Assembly (NCBI GenBank): GCA_040004035.1
Contig: JAMPLN010000003.1
Length of the DNA stretch: 64,000 nt
Direction: 5' to 3' (one strand)
From: Microcoleus vaginatus_C
GTDB lineage: Bacteria > Cyanobacteriota > Cyanobacteriia > Cyanobacteriales > Microcoleaceae
Positions 24,844 through 36,500 of this stretch are shown piece by piece (the stretch's first letter is position 1; the number at the start of each line of letters is the position of its first letter). Position numbers and translations under genes: made by a program. The notes beneath the pieces were generated by a model. The model was not told the DNA's origin. It did not search any database and saw nothing but the letters and a program-made list of their open reading frames with translations.

Positions 24844-27800
24844 ATGAGTGACGCAAGCATTAAGGGAAACCAACTCACCGAAAGTTGTACCAATTTAGTA
24901 GAACTTCTAAAAAACAGAGCATTACACCAACCAGAGCAGAAATATACATTTCTGTTAGACGGAAAAACTGAAACCGCCAGTTTGACTTATCGAGAGTTAG
25001 ACGCGATCGCCCGATCGCACGCCGTGCGACTTCAGACATTGGGACTCACTGGCGAACGAGCCTTACTGCTTTTCCCACCAGGATTGGACTATCTCGCCGC
25101 CTTTTTTGGATGTTTGTACGCCAAAGTGATCGCGGTTCCCCTCTATCCGCCGAAGCTGAAACGGAATTTAGCGAAAATTAGTGCGATCGCCAAAGACGCA
25201 GGAGCAACAGTTGCGATCGCTCCCGCGCGACACCTGGAAAATTTAGAGCAGCTATGCGATCAAGCGCCGGAACTCAAAGGGCTGCACTGGCTGACAGCAG
25301 AGGCGCTTGCCGATGACGGCGAAAAGTGGCAGCAGCCACCCATCCATCCCAACGAAGTGGCTTATCTTCAGTACACTTCCGGCTCAACCTCCACCCCCAA
25401 AGGCGTAATGGTGAGCCACGCAAACGTTTTGTACAACATCGAATACATTCACCGAGGCTTTGACCACGATTCCGAAAGCGTTGCCGTAACGTGGCTTCCC
25501 CCCTTTCATGACATGGGGTTAATTGACGGACTGCTCAAACCTTTGTATCTGGGAATTCCCTCTTACTTCATGCCGCCAGCAGCATTTATTCAGAACCCGA
25601 TGTGCTGGTTGGAAGCGATTTCGCGCTACAAAGCTACCCACAGCGGCGGGCCAAATTTTGCTTACGACTTGTGTGCTAGCAAAATCAGCAAAATCTTGGG
25701 CGATGGCCAAAAAATGCTCGACTTGAGTAGTTGGCGCGTGGCCTATAACGGCGCAGAACCGATCCACAAAGAAACCCTAGAGCGATTTACCAAAGCTTTT
25801 GAACCCTGCGGTTTTCAGGCGGATGCCTTTTGTCCTGCTTACGGAATGGCAGAAACCACGCTAAAAATTGCCACGGTTCGCAGCGGGACAACACCGACTT
25901 TCTTGCCTGTTGACGCTGGGGCGCTGGAAAATAATCACATTGTAGAAGTTGTCGAAGGCGAGGGGGGCGCGAGAACTTTAGTCGGCTGCGGTTTCCCTGA
26001 ATTTGGCACTAAAGTTGCGATCGTCAATCCCGAAACTCTGACGCAGTGCCAGCCGCAGGAAGTCGGAGAAATTTGGGTAGCTGGCGAAACAGTTGCGCGA
26101 GGCTATTGGAATCGCCCAGAAGAGACAGAAAAAACTTTTCAAGCATATCTTTCAGATACCAGCGAAGGGCCGTTTTTGCGAACAGGAGATTTAGGCTTTT
26201 TACGCGATCGAGAACTGTTTATTACAGGGCGACTCAAAGATTTGATTATCATCCGAGGTCGCAATCTTTACCCCCAAGATATAGAAAGAACAGCAGAGCG
26301 CAGCCATCCCAGTTTGCGGCAGGGGGCGATCGCGGCATTCTCGGTGGAAGTCGCAGGCGAAGAACAGCTCGTTATCGTCCAAGAATTACAATCTCGCAAA
26401 GCGCCGGATAATGCCGAGGAAATTATCAGCGCCATCCGAGCCCGCATTGCTCAAGAATATGAAGTGCAAGTTTATGGAGTAGTGCTGATTAAGCCCGGAA
26501 GCATTCCGAAAACGACCAGCGGTAAAATTCAACGTCGCGCCGCCTATGCTGACTTTCTAGCTGACAATTTGGAAGTAGTCGCCAGTAGCATTTTAGAGTT
26601 AGCTGATTCGATGGAAATCGACAATCAACTCACGCGAGAAATTTTGCTGAGAGCAGATTTAGAAGAACAGCAGCCGCTTCTTGAGGCTTACCTTTGGCAG
26701 CAGGTAAACCGCCGGGAAATGAATTCCCCGGCTAATAGCCAAAGTCGGCTAAAGGCGACGGAAGAGGAATCTTCAATCCACTTCAGTGCCAGCGGGAAAA
26801 CACAAAATATTATCGATCGACCGCTCAGTAGCTTTGGACTAGATTCTTTAAGAATTTTTGAGTTAAAAAATCAAATAGAGAGTGACTTGGGCGTTACTGT
26901 ATCGGTTGCCGATTTGTTTGAGGATAGGAGCATTGCTCGACTGGCAGTGCAAATTTTAGAGCAACTAACAGGAAATACCAAAGCAGCCGTCCTTGGACCA
27001 GTTTCTCGATCACACCATCTTCCCCTGTCTTTTGCCCAAGAGCGCTTGTGGTTCTTCGACCAATTGGAACCGGGAAACCCCTTCTATAACCTCTGCGGTG
27101 CGGTTCGGGTGACGGGGCAACTGAATGCAGAAGCACTCAGGCAAAGTATTGAGAAAATTATCGATCGGCACGAGGTTTTGAGAAGTGCGTTTACCGCTGT
27201 GGAAGGGCAACCGATACAGGTTGTCGCTGCTGCGGGCGATTGGACGCTGCCGCTGATAGATTTGAGCGATCGCTCCCTTTGCGATCGCCAGGCCCAGGTG
27301 CAAAGGCTATCGGCCCAAGAAGCGCGAGATCCCTTTGACTTGGGGCAAAGCTCTTTGCTGCGCGCCAAACTGCTGCGCCTCGACGAAACAGAGCACGTCT
27401 TACTTCTAACCGTGCATCATATTGTTTTTGATGGTTGGTCCCTGGGGGTATTTCTCCGGGAGTTGGCAGAATTTTATCAAGCTTTTTCTAGCAATCGTTT
27501 ACCCTTGCTTTCCCCGCTGCCAATTCAATACGCCGACTTTGCGGCATGGCAGCGCCAGCAGTTGCAAGGAGAAATATTAGAGACGCAACTAAGTTACTGG
27601 AAGCAGCAGTTAAGCGGCAGCTTGCCGATTCTAAATTTACCAACAGACTTTCCTCGCCCCGCCGTTCAAACGTTCCAGGGTGCGAGACAAACTTGGGAGG
27701 TGCCCAAAGATTTGAGCTCGGCGCTGGCCGGATTGGGCCAGCAAGAAAAAGCCACCCTATTTATGACGTTGCTGGCAGCCTTCAAGACGCTGCTTTACCG

Positions 27801-30800
27801 CTACACGGGGCAGACAGATATTTTAGTGGGCTCTCCCATCGCCAGCCGCAATCTCCGCGAGATAGAAGCATTAATTGGATTTTTTGTCAATACTTTAGTG
27901 CTGCGGTCTGACTTAAATGGAAATCCGACTTTTCGAGAGTTGCTAAGGAGCGTGCGAGAAGTGGCATTAGGCGCTTACGCGCATCAAGATGTACCGATTG
28001 AGAAGCTGGTCGAGGAGTTGCAGCCAGAGCGAGATTTGAGCTACTCGCCACTGTTTCAAGTGGGGTTTGCCTTGCAAAACGGCTTGACGCAGACTATAGA
28101 ATTGCCAGGGCTGACCTTAAATTCCCATGAAATTGATACCGGCACGGCTAATTTCGACTTGATGCTATTTTTGGAAGAAACCGATCGGGGGTTGACGGCG
28201 ACGTGGGAGTACAGCACGAACCTGTTCCAACCCAGCACGATTGCGCGGATGCACGGGCATTTTCAGATTTTGCTCGAAGGAATTATCGCGAATGCCGATC
28301 GGCGCCTGGACGAGTTGCCATTGCTGAGCGATCGCGAACGGCATCAACTGTTGGTGGAGTGGAATAACACGCAAGTCGATTATCCAAAAGATTCTACAAT
28401 TCACCAGATGTTTGAAGATCGGGCGCAGCAGACGCCGGATGCCGTTGCGGTGGTGTTTGAAAACCAACAGCTAACTTATAAGGAACTCAACCAAAAGGCG
28501 AATCAAGTCGCGCACTACCTGCAAAAACTCGGTGTAAAACCTGAAGTCCGCGTCGGAATTTATGTCGATCGCTCCCTAGAAATGGTGGTGGGATTGCTGG
28601 GAATTATTAAGGCTGGCGGCGCTTATGTTCCGCTCGATCCGGCGTATTCAAGTGAACGCTTGAGCTTCATGCTGGAGGATGCCCAGGTTCAAGTGCTGCT
28701 GGCGCAGTCGCATATATATGAGAAGATTCGCGATCGGGCGCCGAGTGAAGTTTTGCTTGATTCAGACTGGGAAAACATCGCGATCGAAAGCACAGAAAAT
28801 TGTTTGAGCGATGTAACCTCCGATTGTCTCGCTTATGTAATCTATACGTCAGGTTCGACAGGGAAACCCAAGGGCGTTCAAGTCAACCATCGCAGCGCCG
28901 TTCATCTTTTTGCAGCCACTTACCCCTTATTTAATTTTAGCGAGGGCGACGCTTGGACTGTTTTTCACTCTTACGCTTTCGACTTCTCCGTATGGGAAAT
29001 TTGGGGAGCACTTGTTCACGGCTGCAAGCTGGTTATCGTCCCTCTCGAAGTGACTCAATCGCCCTCGGCTTTTTACCAATTGCTGTGCTCGGAACGAGTT
29101 ACAATTCTCAATCAAACTCCTTCAGCAATTCGGCAACTGATTGACGCTCAAAAAACAGCAGATCGCGAGCCAAAATGGAGTCTGCGCCTAATTATTTGCG
29201 GCGGAGAAGCTTTGCCTGCAGAACTCGCTTCTGAGTTGCTTGAGTGGAACCTCCCCCTTTGGAACTTTTACGGCCCCACAGAAGCCACTGTCTGGACAGC
29301 AATCCATCCGATAAAATCCGTTGCATCAAAGCGCGGTTCGATCCCGATTGGTCGCCCGCTTCCCAACACCCAGCTCTACATTCTGGACGCAAATTTGCAG
29401 CCGGTTCCCGTAGGCGTTTTGGGCCAACTGTATATCGGCGGCGCTGGCTTATCCAGAGGCTATTTGAACCTACCCGAACTAACTGCCGAAAAGTTTATTC
29501 CCAATCCCTTCAGTCAGGAAATCCAGGCGCGGTTGTACAAAACTGGAGATGTTGCCCGCTACCTGCCAGATGGAACGATTGAATTTGTAGGCCGCAGCGA
29601 CAATCAAGTCAAAATTCGCGGTTTCCGAATTGAACTGGGCGAGATTGAAGCGGTACTGAGCCAGCATCCTGCAGTGCGGGAAAGTGTAGTGCTGCTTGGG
29701 GAGGATAATTCAGGCGAAAACCGCTTGGTGGCTTATATCGTTTCTAGCTCAGAATTCAGCTCAGAATTCAGCACTGAGCAGCCATCTTTAATTAGCAAAG
29801 TGCGTAGTTTTCTCAAAGAAAAGCTGCCACAATACATGATTCCTTCAGCCTTCGTGCTGCTAGAGGCTCTGCCTTTAACATCTAATGGAAAAATCGATCG
29901 CCGATCGCTCAGAGCGCTCGATGTAGAAAGATCCGAATTAAACGCAGCTTTTGCACCTCGCACTCGGGAAGAACAGTTACTCGCTGAAATTTGGAGTCAG
30001 GTTCTCGGCATCAAACAAATAGGAATTGGCGACAATTTCTTCGAGCTCGGAGGACATTCCCTGCTAGCAACGCAACTGATTGCTAAAGTTCGAGAAGCGT
30101 TTCAGGTAGAGTTGCCGCTGCGCAGTTTGTTTCAATCCCCGACGGTGGAAAGTTTGGCTGTAGCGATCGCCATTGCTAAAGCGCACCAGGCGATCGAACC
30201 CCGCGCCATTGTGCAACTGCCGGAAATCGTCCCCGATCCCCAAAATCGCTACAAACCATTTCCGCTCAACGAAATGCAGCAGGCGTACTGGATCGGGAGA
30301 AATAGCTTTTTTGAAATGGGAAATGTCGCCATTCACGGCTATGTAGAAATTGAAGGCGACGATATAGATTTAGAGCGGTTTAGCCTCGCGTGGCAGCGAG
30401 TGGTGGAACGCCACGATATGCTGCGCGCGATCGTCCATCCAGACGGGCAACAGCAAATTTTAGAAACAGTGCCAGCTTATGCAATTCCAGTATTAGATTT
30501 GCGCGGACAAAGCCCAGAGGCGGTGAATTCCCAACTCGAAGCAATTCGCGAATCCCTGTCTCACCAAGTGCTGCCGCTCGATCGCTGGCCACTTTTCGAG
30601 ATTCGCGCCTCGCTTCTGAGCGATCGCCGCATCCGCTTGCACGTCAGCATTGACGCCTTGTGCATTGACGGTTGGAGCTATCAAATTCTCTTCCGAGATT
30701 TGGTGAAGTTTTACCGCAATCCCAACGCAGCGATCGCGCCTTTGCAACTGTCATTCCGCGACTACGTTTTAGCTGCGATCGCGCTCCAAGATTCCCCATT

Positions 30801-33459
30801 TTTCCAGCAATCTTTAGAGTATTGGAAAAATCGCCTCGCCACTCTGCCACCAGCGCCGGAACTCCCCTTAGCCAGGCATCCCAGCTCCCTGACACAGCCT
30901 CGCTTCAAGCGCTGGAGCGCTCAGCTAGAGCCGGAAACCTGGAAAAAACTTAAAGCCAGAGCCGCGCGATCGGCGCTTTCTCCGACAGGCGTTTTGCTGG
31001 CTGCTTATGCCGAAGTTCTGGGCCTGTGGAGCAAAAGCCCTCGGTTTACCCTCAACGTGCCGCGCTTCAACCGCCTTGTACTGCACCCGCAAGTCAACGA
31101 CATTATCGGCGAGTTTGCCTCGTTTACTTTGCTGGAGGTAGACAACTCGCGCCGAGAAAGTTTTGAAGTTCGGGCAAAACGCCTGACTCAGCAGCTTTGG
31201 CACGATCTAGAGCACCAGTACGTCAGCGGCGTGCGCGTTTTGCGAGAATTGGCGCAACTGCTGGGAAGAACATCGGCGGCACCGATGCCAGTGGTATTCA
31301 CGACTAATCCGCAGAATAACCCCGGACAAAGCGATTCTTCCATACTGGGCGCGATCGCAGAAATCGGAGAGGTTGTTTACGTCGTCGGTCAAACCCCCCA
31401 AGTTTGGATAGACAATCAGTACAGCGAAGCTGGCGGCACTCTATTCTTGAACTGGGATGTGGTGGAAGAACTCTTCCCCCAAGGGCTAATCGACGATATG
31501 TTTGATGCCTACTGCCGCCTGTTGCAGCGCCTCGCAAGCTCGGAGTCAGCTTGGCAAGAAGAGGCGCAGTTGCAGCAGCAAGCCGTCGGAAACGGCATCG
31601 AAGCACCCATTCCCGATGTATTGCTGCACGAGTTGTTTGCTCAGCAAGTAGCCCAGCGATCGCAGCAATCTGCTGTGATTACTTCAACGCGCACCCTCAC
31701 CTACGAGGAACTATATCTGCGATCGAATCAAGTCGCTCACCGATTGCGGAAGCTGGGAGCTCGCCCCAACCAGTTGGTTGCCGTCGTCATGGAAAAAGGA
31801 TGGGAGCAAATCGTCGCTGTGCTGGGTATTCTGGCATCCGGGGCAGCTTATTTGCCCGTAGATGCGGCGCTACCAAAAGAGCGGCTGTGGTATTTGCTGG
31901 AAAATGGCGAAGTTGAGATTGTTTTAACGCAATCTCAATTAAATCAGCGATGGGAATGGCCGGAAAATGTGCGGCGAATTTGTCTCGATACTGACGAATT
32001 GGCTGCCGAAAGCAGCGAAGCTTTGGAGTCGGTGCAGGGACCGGAAGATTTAGCCTATGTGATTTATACTTCCGGCTCAACTGGCTTGCCGAAAGGCGTG
32101 GCGATCGCGCACCGCGGTGCAGTCAATGCGATCGCTCAGACCAACCAAGTGTTTAATGTGACCGAGTGCGATCGCGCGATCGCAGTCACCGCACTGCACC
32201 ACGATATGTCGGTTTACGATATCTTCGGCATCCTAGCAGTCGGGGGAGCGATCGTCATTCCCGATGCCGCACAACGGCTAGACCCCGATCACTGGACTCA
32301 ATTGATGGTAAAAGAGCGCGTCACCATTTGGAACTCGGTTCCGCCGATGATGGAAATGCTGCTCGATTACGCTGGCGGACGTTCTGAGGTGTTGCCAGAG
32401 TGCTTGCGCTGGGCGTTTCTCGGCGGAGATTGGATACCGATAACGCTGCCTCAGAGGTTAAGTGCGATCGTCAAAGACTGTCGCGTTGTCAGTGTCGGCG
32501 GACCAACTGAAACCACTCTCTGGAACATCTGGTATCCGGTAGAAACTGTTGACCCTTCTTGGAAAAGCATTCCCTACGGATCGCCGATCGCTAATACACG
32601 CTATTACATTTTGAATGAAAGGCTCGAAGACTGTCCTGTCTGGGTTGCCGGCGAGATGTGCTGTGCCGGAGTTGGACTGACAAAAGGATACTGGCGGAAT
32701 GAAGAAAAAACTCGCGCCAGTTGCCTCACGCACCCCGTCACGGGCGATCGCTTGTACCGAACGGGAGATTTAGGGCGCTTCCTCCCTGACGGCAACATCG
32801 AATTTTTAGGGCGAGAAGATTTCCGCCTGAAAATTCGAGGATTCCGCATCGAAGCAGGAGAAATTGAAGCTGCTTTGAACGAGCACCCAGCAGTCAAAGC
32901 ATCCATTGTCACCGCCTTCGGAGAAAAGCACAGTCAAAAGCGCTTAGTAGCATATATCGTTCCACAACAAAACGCTGCCCCTGCGGTTGAAGAATTGCGC
33001 CAATTCCTGAGCGAAAAACTGCCCGATTATATGGTGCCTTCTGCATTTATAATTTTGGACGCGCTGCCGCTTTCGGAGAACGGCAAAGTTAACCGCAAGG
33101 CACTGCCTGAACCGGAGGCCGCGATTCAAAAAGAAAAGATTTTTGTCGCACCGCGCACCCCTATTGAGGCAATGTTAGCGAGAATTTGCTGTGAGGTTCT
33201 CGGCATCGAACAGTTAAGCATTACCGATAACTTTTTTGAACTAGGAGGAAATTCGCTCCTGGCAATTCAATTAGCAGCAAAGGTACGACAATCTTGTCAG
33301 ATAGAATTGCCTTTGTGCGATATTTTTGCAGGACAATCGCTCGCCGTACTTGCAGAAAAGATTTCTGAAGCCAAAAACAAAAACGCAACAGTTGAAGAAC
33401 CCGCGATCGCGCCCGTTTCGCGATCGGCGTACCGCATGAAACTGTCATCTTTGCGTTAA
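24844..33459 (+). CDS. Starter NRPS: FAAL-ACP-C-A-PCP-Cy-A-PCP
   Basis: The protein has 2871 residues and opens the assembly line. A fatty-acyl-AMP ligase (about 15-590; YTSGSTSTPKGVMVSH near 175) loads a fatty acid onto an ACP (GLDSL, Ser668). C1 (about 725-1165) has intact HHIVFDG at 858-864. A1 (about 1190-1690) reads as specificity code DFWNIGFVWK, close to threonine's DFWNIGMVHK. PCP1 has Ser1739. The next domain (about 1800-2235) starts FPLNEMQQAYWIG and has DALCIDGWS at 1937-1945, the DxxxxDxxS motif of heterocyclisation (Cy) domains. A2 reads DMYNFGVLWK with HHDMSVYDIFG, as in cysteine-activating domains, so a thiazoline is expected. PCP2 has Ser2804. Start ATG follows a weak ribosome site. 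Codes were read by eye and the A2 call is the least certain. Confidence 0.92.
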   Translation: MSDASIKGNQLTESCTNLVELLKNRALHQPEQKYTFLLDGKTETASLTYRELDAIARSHAVRLQTLGLTGERALLLFPPGLDYLAAFFGCLYAKVIAVPLYPPKLKRNLAKISAIAKDAGATVAIAPARHLENLEQLCDQAPELKGLHWLTAEALADDGEKWQQPPIHPNEVAYLQYTSGSTSTPKGVMVSHANVLYNIEYIHRGFDHDSESVAVTWLPPFHDMGLIDGLLKPLYLGIPSYFMPPAAFIQNPMCWLEAISRYKATHSGGPNFAYDLCASKISKILGDGQKMLDLSSWRVAYNGAEPIHKETLERFTKAFEPCGFQADAFCPAYGMAETTLKIATVRSGTTPTFLPVDAGALENNHIVEVVEGEGGARTLVGCGFPEFGTKVAIVNPETLTQCQPQEVGEIWVAGETVARGYWNRPEETEKTFQAYLSDTSEGPFLRTGDLGFLRDRELFITGRLKDLIIIRGRNLYPQDIERTAERSHPSLRQGAIAAFSVEVAGEEQLVIVQELQSRKAPDNAEEIISAIRARIAQEYEVQVYGVVLIKPGSIPKTTSGKIQRRAAYADFLADNLEVVASSILELADSMEIDNQLTREILLRADLEEQQPLLEAYLWQQVNRREMNSPANSQSRLKATEEESSIHFSASGKTQNIIDRPLSSFGLDSLRIFELKNQIESDLGVTVSVADLFEDRSIARLAVQILEQLTGNTKAAVLGPVSRSHHLPLSFAQERLWFFDQLEPGNPFYNLCGAVRVTGQLNAEALRQSIEKIIDRHEVLRSAFTAVEGQPIQVVAAAGDWTLPLIDLSDRSLCDRQAQVQRLSAQEARDPFDLGQSSLLRAKLLRLDETEHVLLLTVHHIVFDGWSLGVFLRELAEFYQAFSSNRLPLLSPLPIQYADFAAWQRQQLQGEILETQLSYWKQQLSGSLPILNLPTDFPRPAVQTFQGARQTWEVPKDLSSALAGLGQQEKATLFMTLLAAFKTLLYRYTGQTDILVGSPIASRNLREIEALIGFFVNTLVLRSDLNGNPTFRELLRSVREVALGAYAHQDVPIEKLVEELQPERDLSYSPLFQVGFALQNGLTQTIELPGLTLNSHEIDTGTANFDLMLFLEETDRGLTATWEYSTNLFQPSTIARMHGHFQILLEGIIANADRRLDELPLLSDRERHQLLVEWNNTQVDYPKDSTIHQMFEDRAQQTPDAVAVVFENQQLTYKELNQKANQVAHYLQKLGVKPEVRVGIYVDRSLEMVVGLLGIIKAGGAYVPLDPAYSSERLSFMLEDAQVQVLLAQSHIYEKIRDRAPSEVLLDSDWENIAIESTENCLSDVTSDCLAYVIYTSGSTGKPKGVQVNHRSAVHLFAATYPLFNFSEGDAWTVFHSYAFDFSVWEIWGALVHGCKLVIVPLEVTQSPSAFYQLLCSERVTILNQTPSAIRQLIDAQKTADREPKWSLRLIICGGEALPAELASELLEWNLPLWNFYGPTEATVWTAIHPIKSVASKRGSIPIGRPLPNTQLYILDANLQPVPVGVLGQLYIGGAGLSRGYLNLPELTAEKFIPNPFSQEIQARLYKTGDVARYLPDGTIEFVGRSDNQVKIRGFRIELGEIEAVLSQHPAVRESVVLLGEDNSGENRLVAYIVSSSEFSSEFSTEQPSLISKVRSFLKEKLPQYMIPSAFVLLEALPLTSNGKIDRRSLRALDVERSELNAAFAPRTREEQLLAEIWSQVLGIKQIGIGDNFFELGGHSLLATQLIAKVREAFQVELPLRSLFQSPTVESLAVAIAIAKAHQAIEPRAIVQLPEIVPDPQNRYKPFPLNEMQQAYWIGRNSFFEMGNVAIHGYVEIEGDDIDLERFSLAWQRVVERHDMLRAIVHPDGQQQILETVPAYAIPVLDLRGQSPEAVNSQLEAIRESLSHQVLPLDRWPLFEIRASLLSDRRIRLHVSIDALCIDGWSYQILFRDLVKFYRNPNAAIAPLQLSFRDYVLAAIALQDSPFFQQSLEYWKNRLATLPPAPELPLARHPSSLTQPRFKRWSAQLEPETWKKLKARAARSALSPTGVLLAAYAEVLGLWSKSPRFTLNVPRFNRLVLHPQVNDIIGEFASFTLLEVDNSRRESFEVRAKRLTQQLWHDLEHQYVSGVRVLRELAQLLGRTSAAPMPVVFTTNPQNNPGQSDSSILGAIAEIGEVVYVVGQTPQVWIDNQYSEAGGTLFLNWDVVEELFPQGLIDDMFDAYCRLLQRLASSESAWQEEAQLQQQAVGNGIEAPIPDVLLHELFAQQVAQRSQQSAVITSTRTLTYEELYLRSNQVAHRLRKLGARPNQLVAVVMEKGWEQIVAVLGILASGAAYLPVDAALPKERLWYLLENGEVEIVLTQSQLNQRWEWPENVRRICLDTDELAAESSEALESVQGPEDLAYVIYTSGSTGLPKGVAIAHRGAVNAIAQTNQVFNVTECDRAIAVTALHHDMSVYDIFGILAVGGAIVIPDAAQRLDPDHWTQLMVKERVTIWNSVPPMMEMLLDYAGGRSEVLPECLRWAFLGGDWIPITLPQRLSAIVKDCRVVSVGGPTETTLWNIWYPVETVDPSWKSIPYGSPIANTRYYILNERLEDCPVWVAGEMCCAGVGLTKGYWRNEEKTRASCLTHPVTGDRLYRTGDLGRFLPDGNIEFLGREDFRLKIRGFRIEAGEIEAALNEHPAVKASIVTAFGEKHSQKRLVAYIVPQQNAAPAVEELRQFLSEKLPDYMVPSAFIILDALPLSENGKVNRKALPEPEAAIQKEKIFVAPRTPIEAMLARICCEVLGIEQLSITDNFFELGGNSLLAIQLAAKVRQSCQIELPLCDIFAGQSLAVLAEKISEAKNKNATVEEPAIAPVSRSAYRMKLSSLR

Positions 33460-33484
33460 GCACAAATCAGTGATGAGTCATGGA

Positions 33485-33530
33485 ATTGCAGCCAATAACT
33501 CATAACTAATCCCTAAATATCGGCTGCAAT
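33485..33530. repeat. Hairpin and short repeats between NRPS genes 1 and 2
   Basis: ATTGCAGCC (33485-33493) and GGCTGCAAT (33522-33530) form a 9-base stem. TACCAACTACCAGTTACCAA-type repeats follow up to the next ATG. There is no T-run, so it is unlikely to stop transcription. The repeats replace any Shine-Dalgarno sequence for the next gene. Confidence 0.5.
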
Positions 33531-33560
33531 CCCAATTACCAACTACCAGTTACCAATCCA

Positions 33561-36500
33561 ATGACGGTGCATTTTTCCGAAAAACCTCCCACAGATACTC
33601 GCGACTCTGCGAATGCTTCCGAAGAAGAAGTATTTGCATTTCCCACCTCTTTTGCCCAGCAAAGACTGTGGTTTATCGATCAATTTGAACCGGAAAACCC
33701 TTTTTACAACCTTCCGGCGGCTGTGTTACTAAAAGGCAGGCTAAATGTAGTAGTGCTAGAGCTAAGTTTCAAGGAAATTGTGCGCCGTCACGAAGCTTTG
33801 CGGACGACATTTGCCACTGTAGACGGTCAACCCGTGCAGGTGGTTGGTCAGAAATTTAATTTCGGGCTGCAAGTTTTAGACCTGCAACAATTGGCTGAAA
33901 CTGAGCGAGAAGAAAAAGTAAAACAACTGGCAGCAGAAGAAGCTAGCAAACCTTTTGATTTAACCAAAGGGCCGCTGTTGCGAGCTAGTTTGCTACAGTT
34001 AGATGTTGAGGAATATGTCTTGCTGCTGACGCTACACCACATTATTTTTGATGGCTGGTCAATCGGAGTCTTTCTGCAAGAATTAGCAGCGCTTTACGAA
34101 GCGTTTTTGATGGCAAAACCATCCCCACTTCCCGAACTTTCCATACAGTACGCCGATTTTGCTATTTGGCAGCGGGAATGGCTTGCGGGCGATCGCTTGC
34201 AAACTCAACTTAACTACTGGAAAAAGCAGCTTAGTGGCGCTCCCCCCTTGCTGGAATTGCCAGCCGATCGCCCCCGCCCCCCGGTGCAAACCTATCGGGG
34301 CGCAAAAGAATCATTCCTCATCTCCAGAACGCTAACGGCAGCCCTCAAAAAGCTCAGCCGCCAGGAAAATGCCACCCTGTTTATGACGCTACTAGCAGCC
34401 TTTAAAACGTTGCTCTATCGCTATACAGGACAGGCAGATATCCCCGTTGGCTCTCCCATCGCCAACCGCAACCGAGCGGAAATTCAAGGGCTAATTGGGT
34501 TTTTTGTCAATAGTTTAGTATTGCGAACTGATTTGTCAGGTACTCCCACTTTTCGGCAGTTGCTCGCTCGCATTCGGGAGGTGAGTTTAGAAGCTTACGC
34601 TCACCAGGATTTGCCGTTTGAGAAACTGGTTGAAGAGTTGCAACCCGATCGAAATTTGAGCTACAATCCACTGTTCCAAGTTGCTTTTGTTTTGCAAACT
34701 CCACCTGTTGCAGCGGAATCAATAGCCGGACTCAATCTCACTCTGTTAGATGTTGAGAATCAGACAGCAAAAGTTGACTTAACGCTGTATTTAGAAGAAA
34801 AGCAGGAAGAAATTAGCGGTCAGTTTGAATACAGTACCGATTTATTTGATGCGGTAACTATTAGGCGGATGGCGGGGCATTTTCTCACGTTGCTGGAGGG
34901 CATAGCTGCCAACCCAGAGCGGCGGATTGAAGAGCTACCGTTGCTCGGGGAAAAAGAGCGGCATCAGTTGTTGATAGAGTGGAATGACACCCGCGCCGAT
35001 TATTCGAGCGATCGCTGCATTCATCAATTATTTGAAGCGCAGGTCGATCGAACTCCCGATGGCATTGCCGTCGTATTTGAAGACCAAAAACTCACCTACC
35101 GCGAGCTGAATGAACGAGCCAACCAACTCGCGCATTACCTGCAAAAACTCGGCGTCAAGCCAGAAGTTTTGGTGGGAATTTATGTCGAGCGTTCCCTAGA
35201 AATGGTGGTCGGACTTCTTGCCATCCTCAAAGCTGGTGGCGCTTACGTTCCCCTCGACCCGGCCTATCCGCCAGAGCGCCTCGCCTTCATGCTAAAAGAT
35301 GCGGCAATTCCAATTCTTTTAACTCAGAAACGGCTGTTAGAAACCCTGCCGGAAAACAGCGCCCACGTCGCCTGCTTGGATGCCGACTGGGAAGCCATAT
35401 CGAGCAGTACCGAGCCAGCTGCTGGCTTACAAAATTCTGCCAATTTAGCCTATGTCATCTATACTTCAGGCTCAACAGGAAAACCCAAAGGGGTGCAAAT
35501 TTCCCACGCTGCTGTCGTCAACTTTTTGAATTCTATGCGCCAGCAGCTCGCGATTGCAGACCGAGATATTTGGCTGGCAGTCACCTCCTTATCTTTTGAC
35601 ATTGCAGCCCTGGAGTTATTCCTGCCTATTACAACCGGTTCTCGCGTCGTTCTCGCCAGCCGAAAAGTGGTATCTGACGGACAAAAACTGTTAGAAACCT
35701 TAAATAATTCTGGCGCAACCATTATGCAAGCTACTCCAGCCAGTTGGAAAATGCTTTTAGCAGCGGGATGGCAGGGAAGCGAGGGATTAAAAATACTGTG
35801 CGGGGGAGAAGCTTTACCCCAACAGCTCGCCAATCTGTTGCAGTTGCGGGGCGCTTGCGTGTGGAATTTATACGGCCCGACAGAAACCACCATCTGGTCT
35901 ACTCTCTATCAGGTTGACTGCAAAGATGAATCAGTTTCCATTGGTCGCCCTATTGCTAACACTCAAATTTACATTTTAGACCGCTATTTAATGCCGGTTC
36001 CCGTTGGTATTTTTGGCGAACTGCATATTGGGGGGGCTGGCTTATCCAGAGGCTACCTAAACCGACCGGAACTGACCGCAGAGAAGTTTATTCCTAACCC
36101 CTTTGCACAGGGGGGAATATATGCTTCATTTATCCTTCATTCTTCATCCTTCATTCTATCAGAACGCCTCTATAAAACTGGGGACTTGGCTCGCTATCTC
36201 CCCGACGGAAATATTGAATTTATGGGGCGCAGCGACCATCAAGTGAAAGTACGGGGTTATCGAATCGAGTTAGGAGAAATTGAGGAAACTCTCGGACAGC
36301 ACCCCGCGGTGCAAGATGCGGCGGCGAGCGCGCGCGATGACGGTTCCGGTAACCAGCGCTTAGTCGCTTATGTAGTGCTTAACCAAGACAAACTTCCCAG
36401 CATCAGCAACCTGCGTGCCTACCTGCAAGAAAAGCTGCCGGAATACATGGTGCCGTCTGCATTTGTCATGCTGGAATCGCTGCCTCTAACTCCCAACGGA

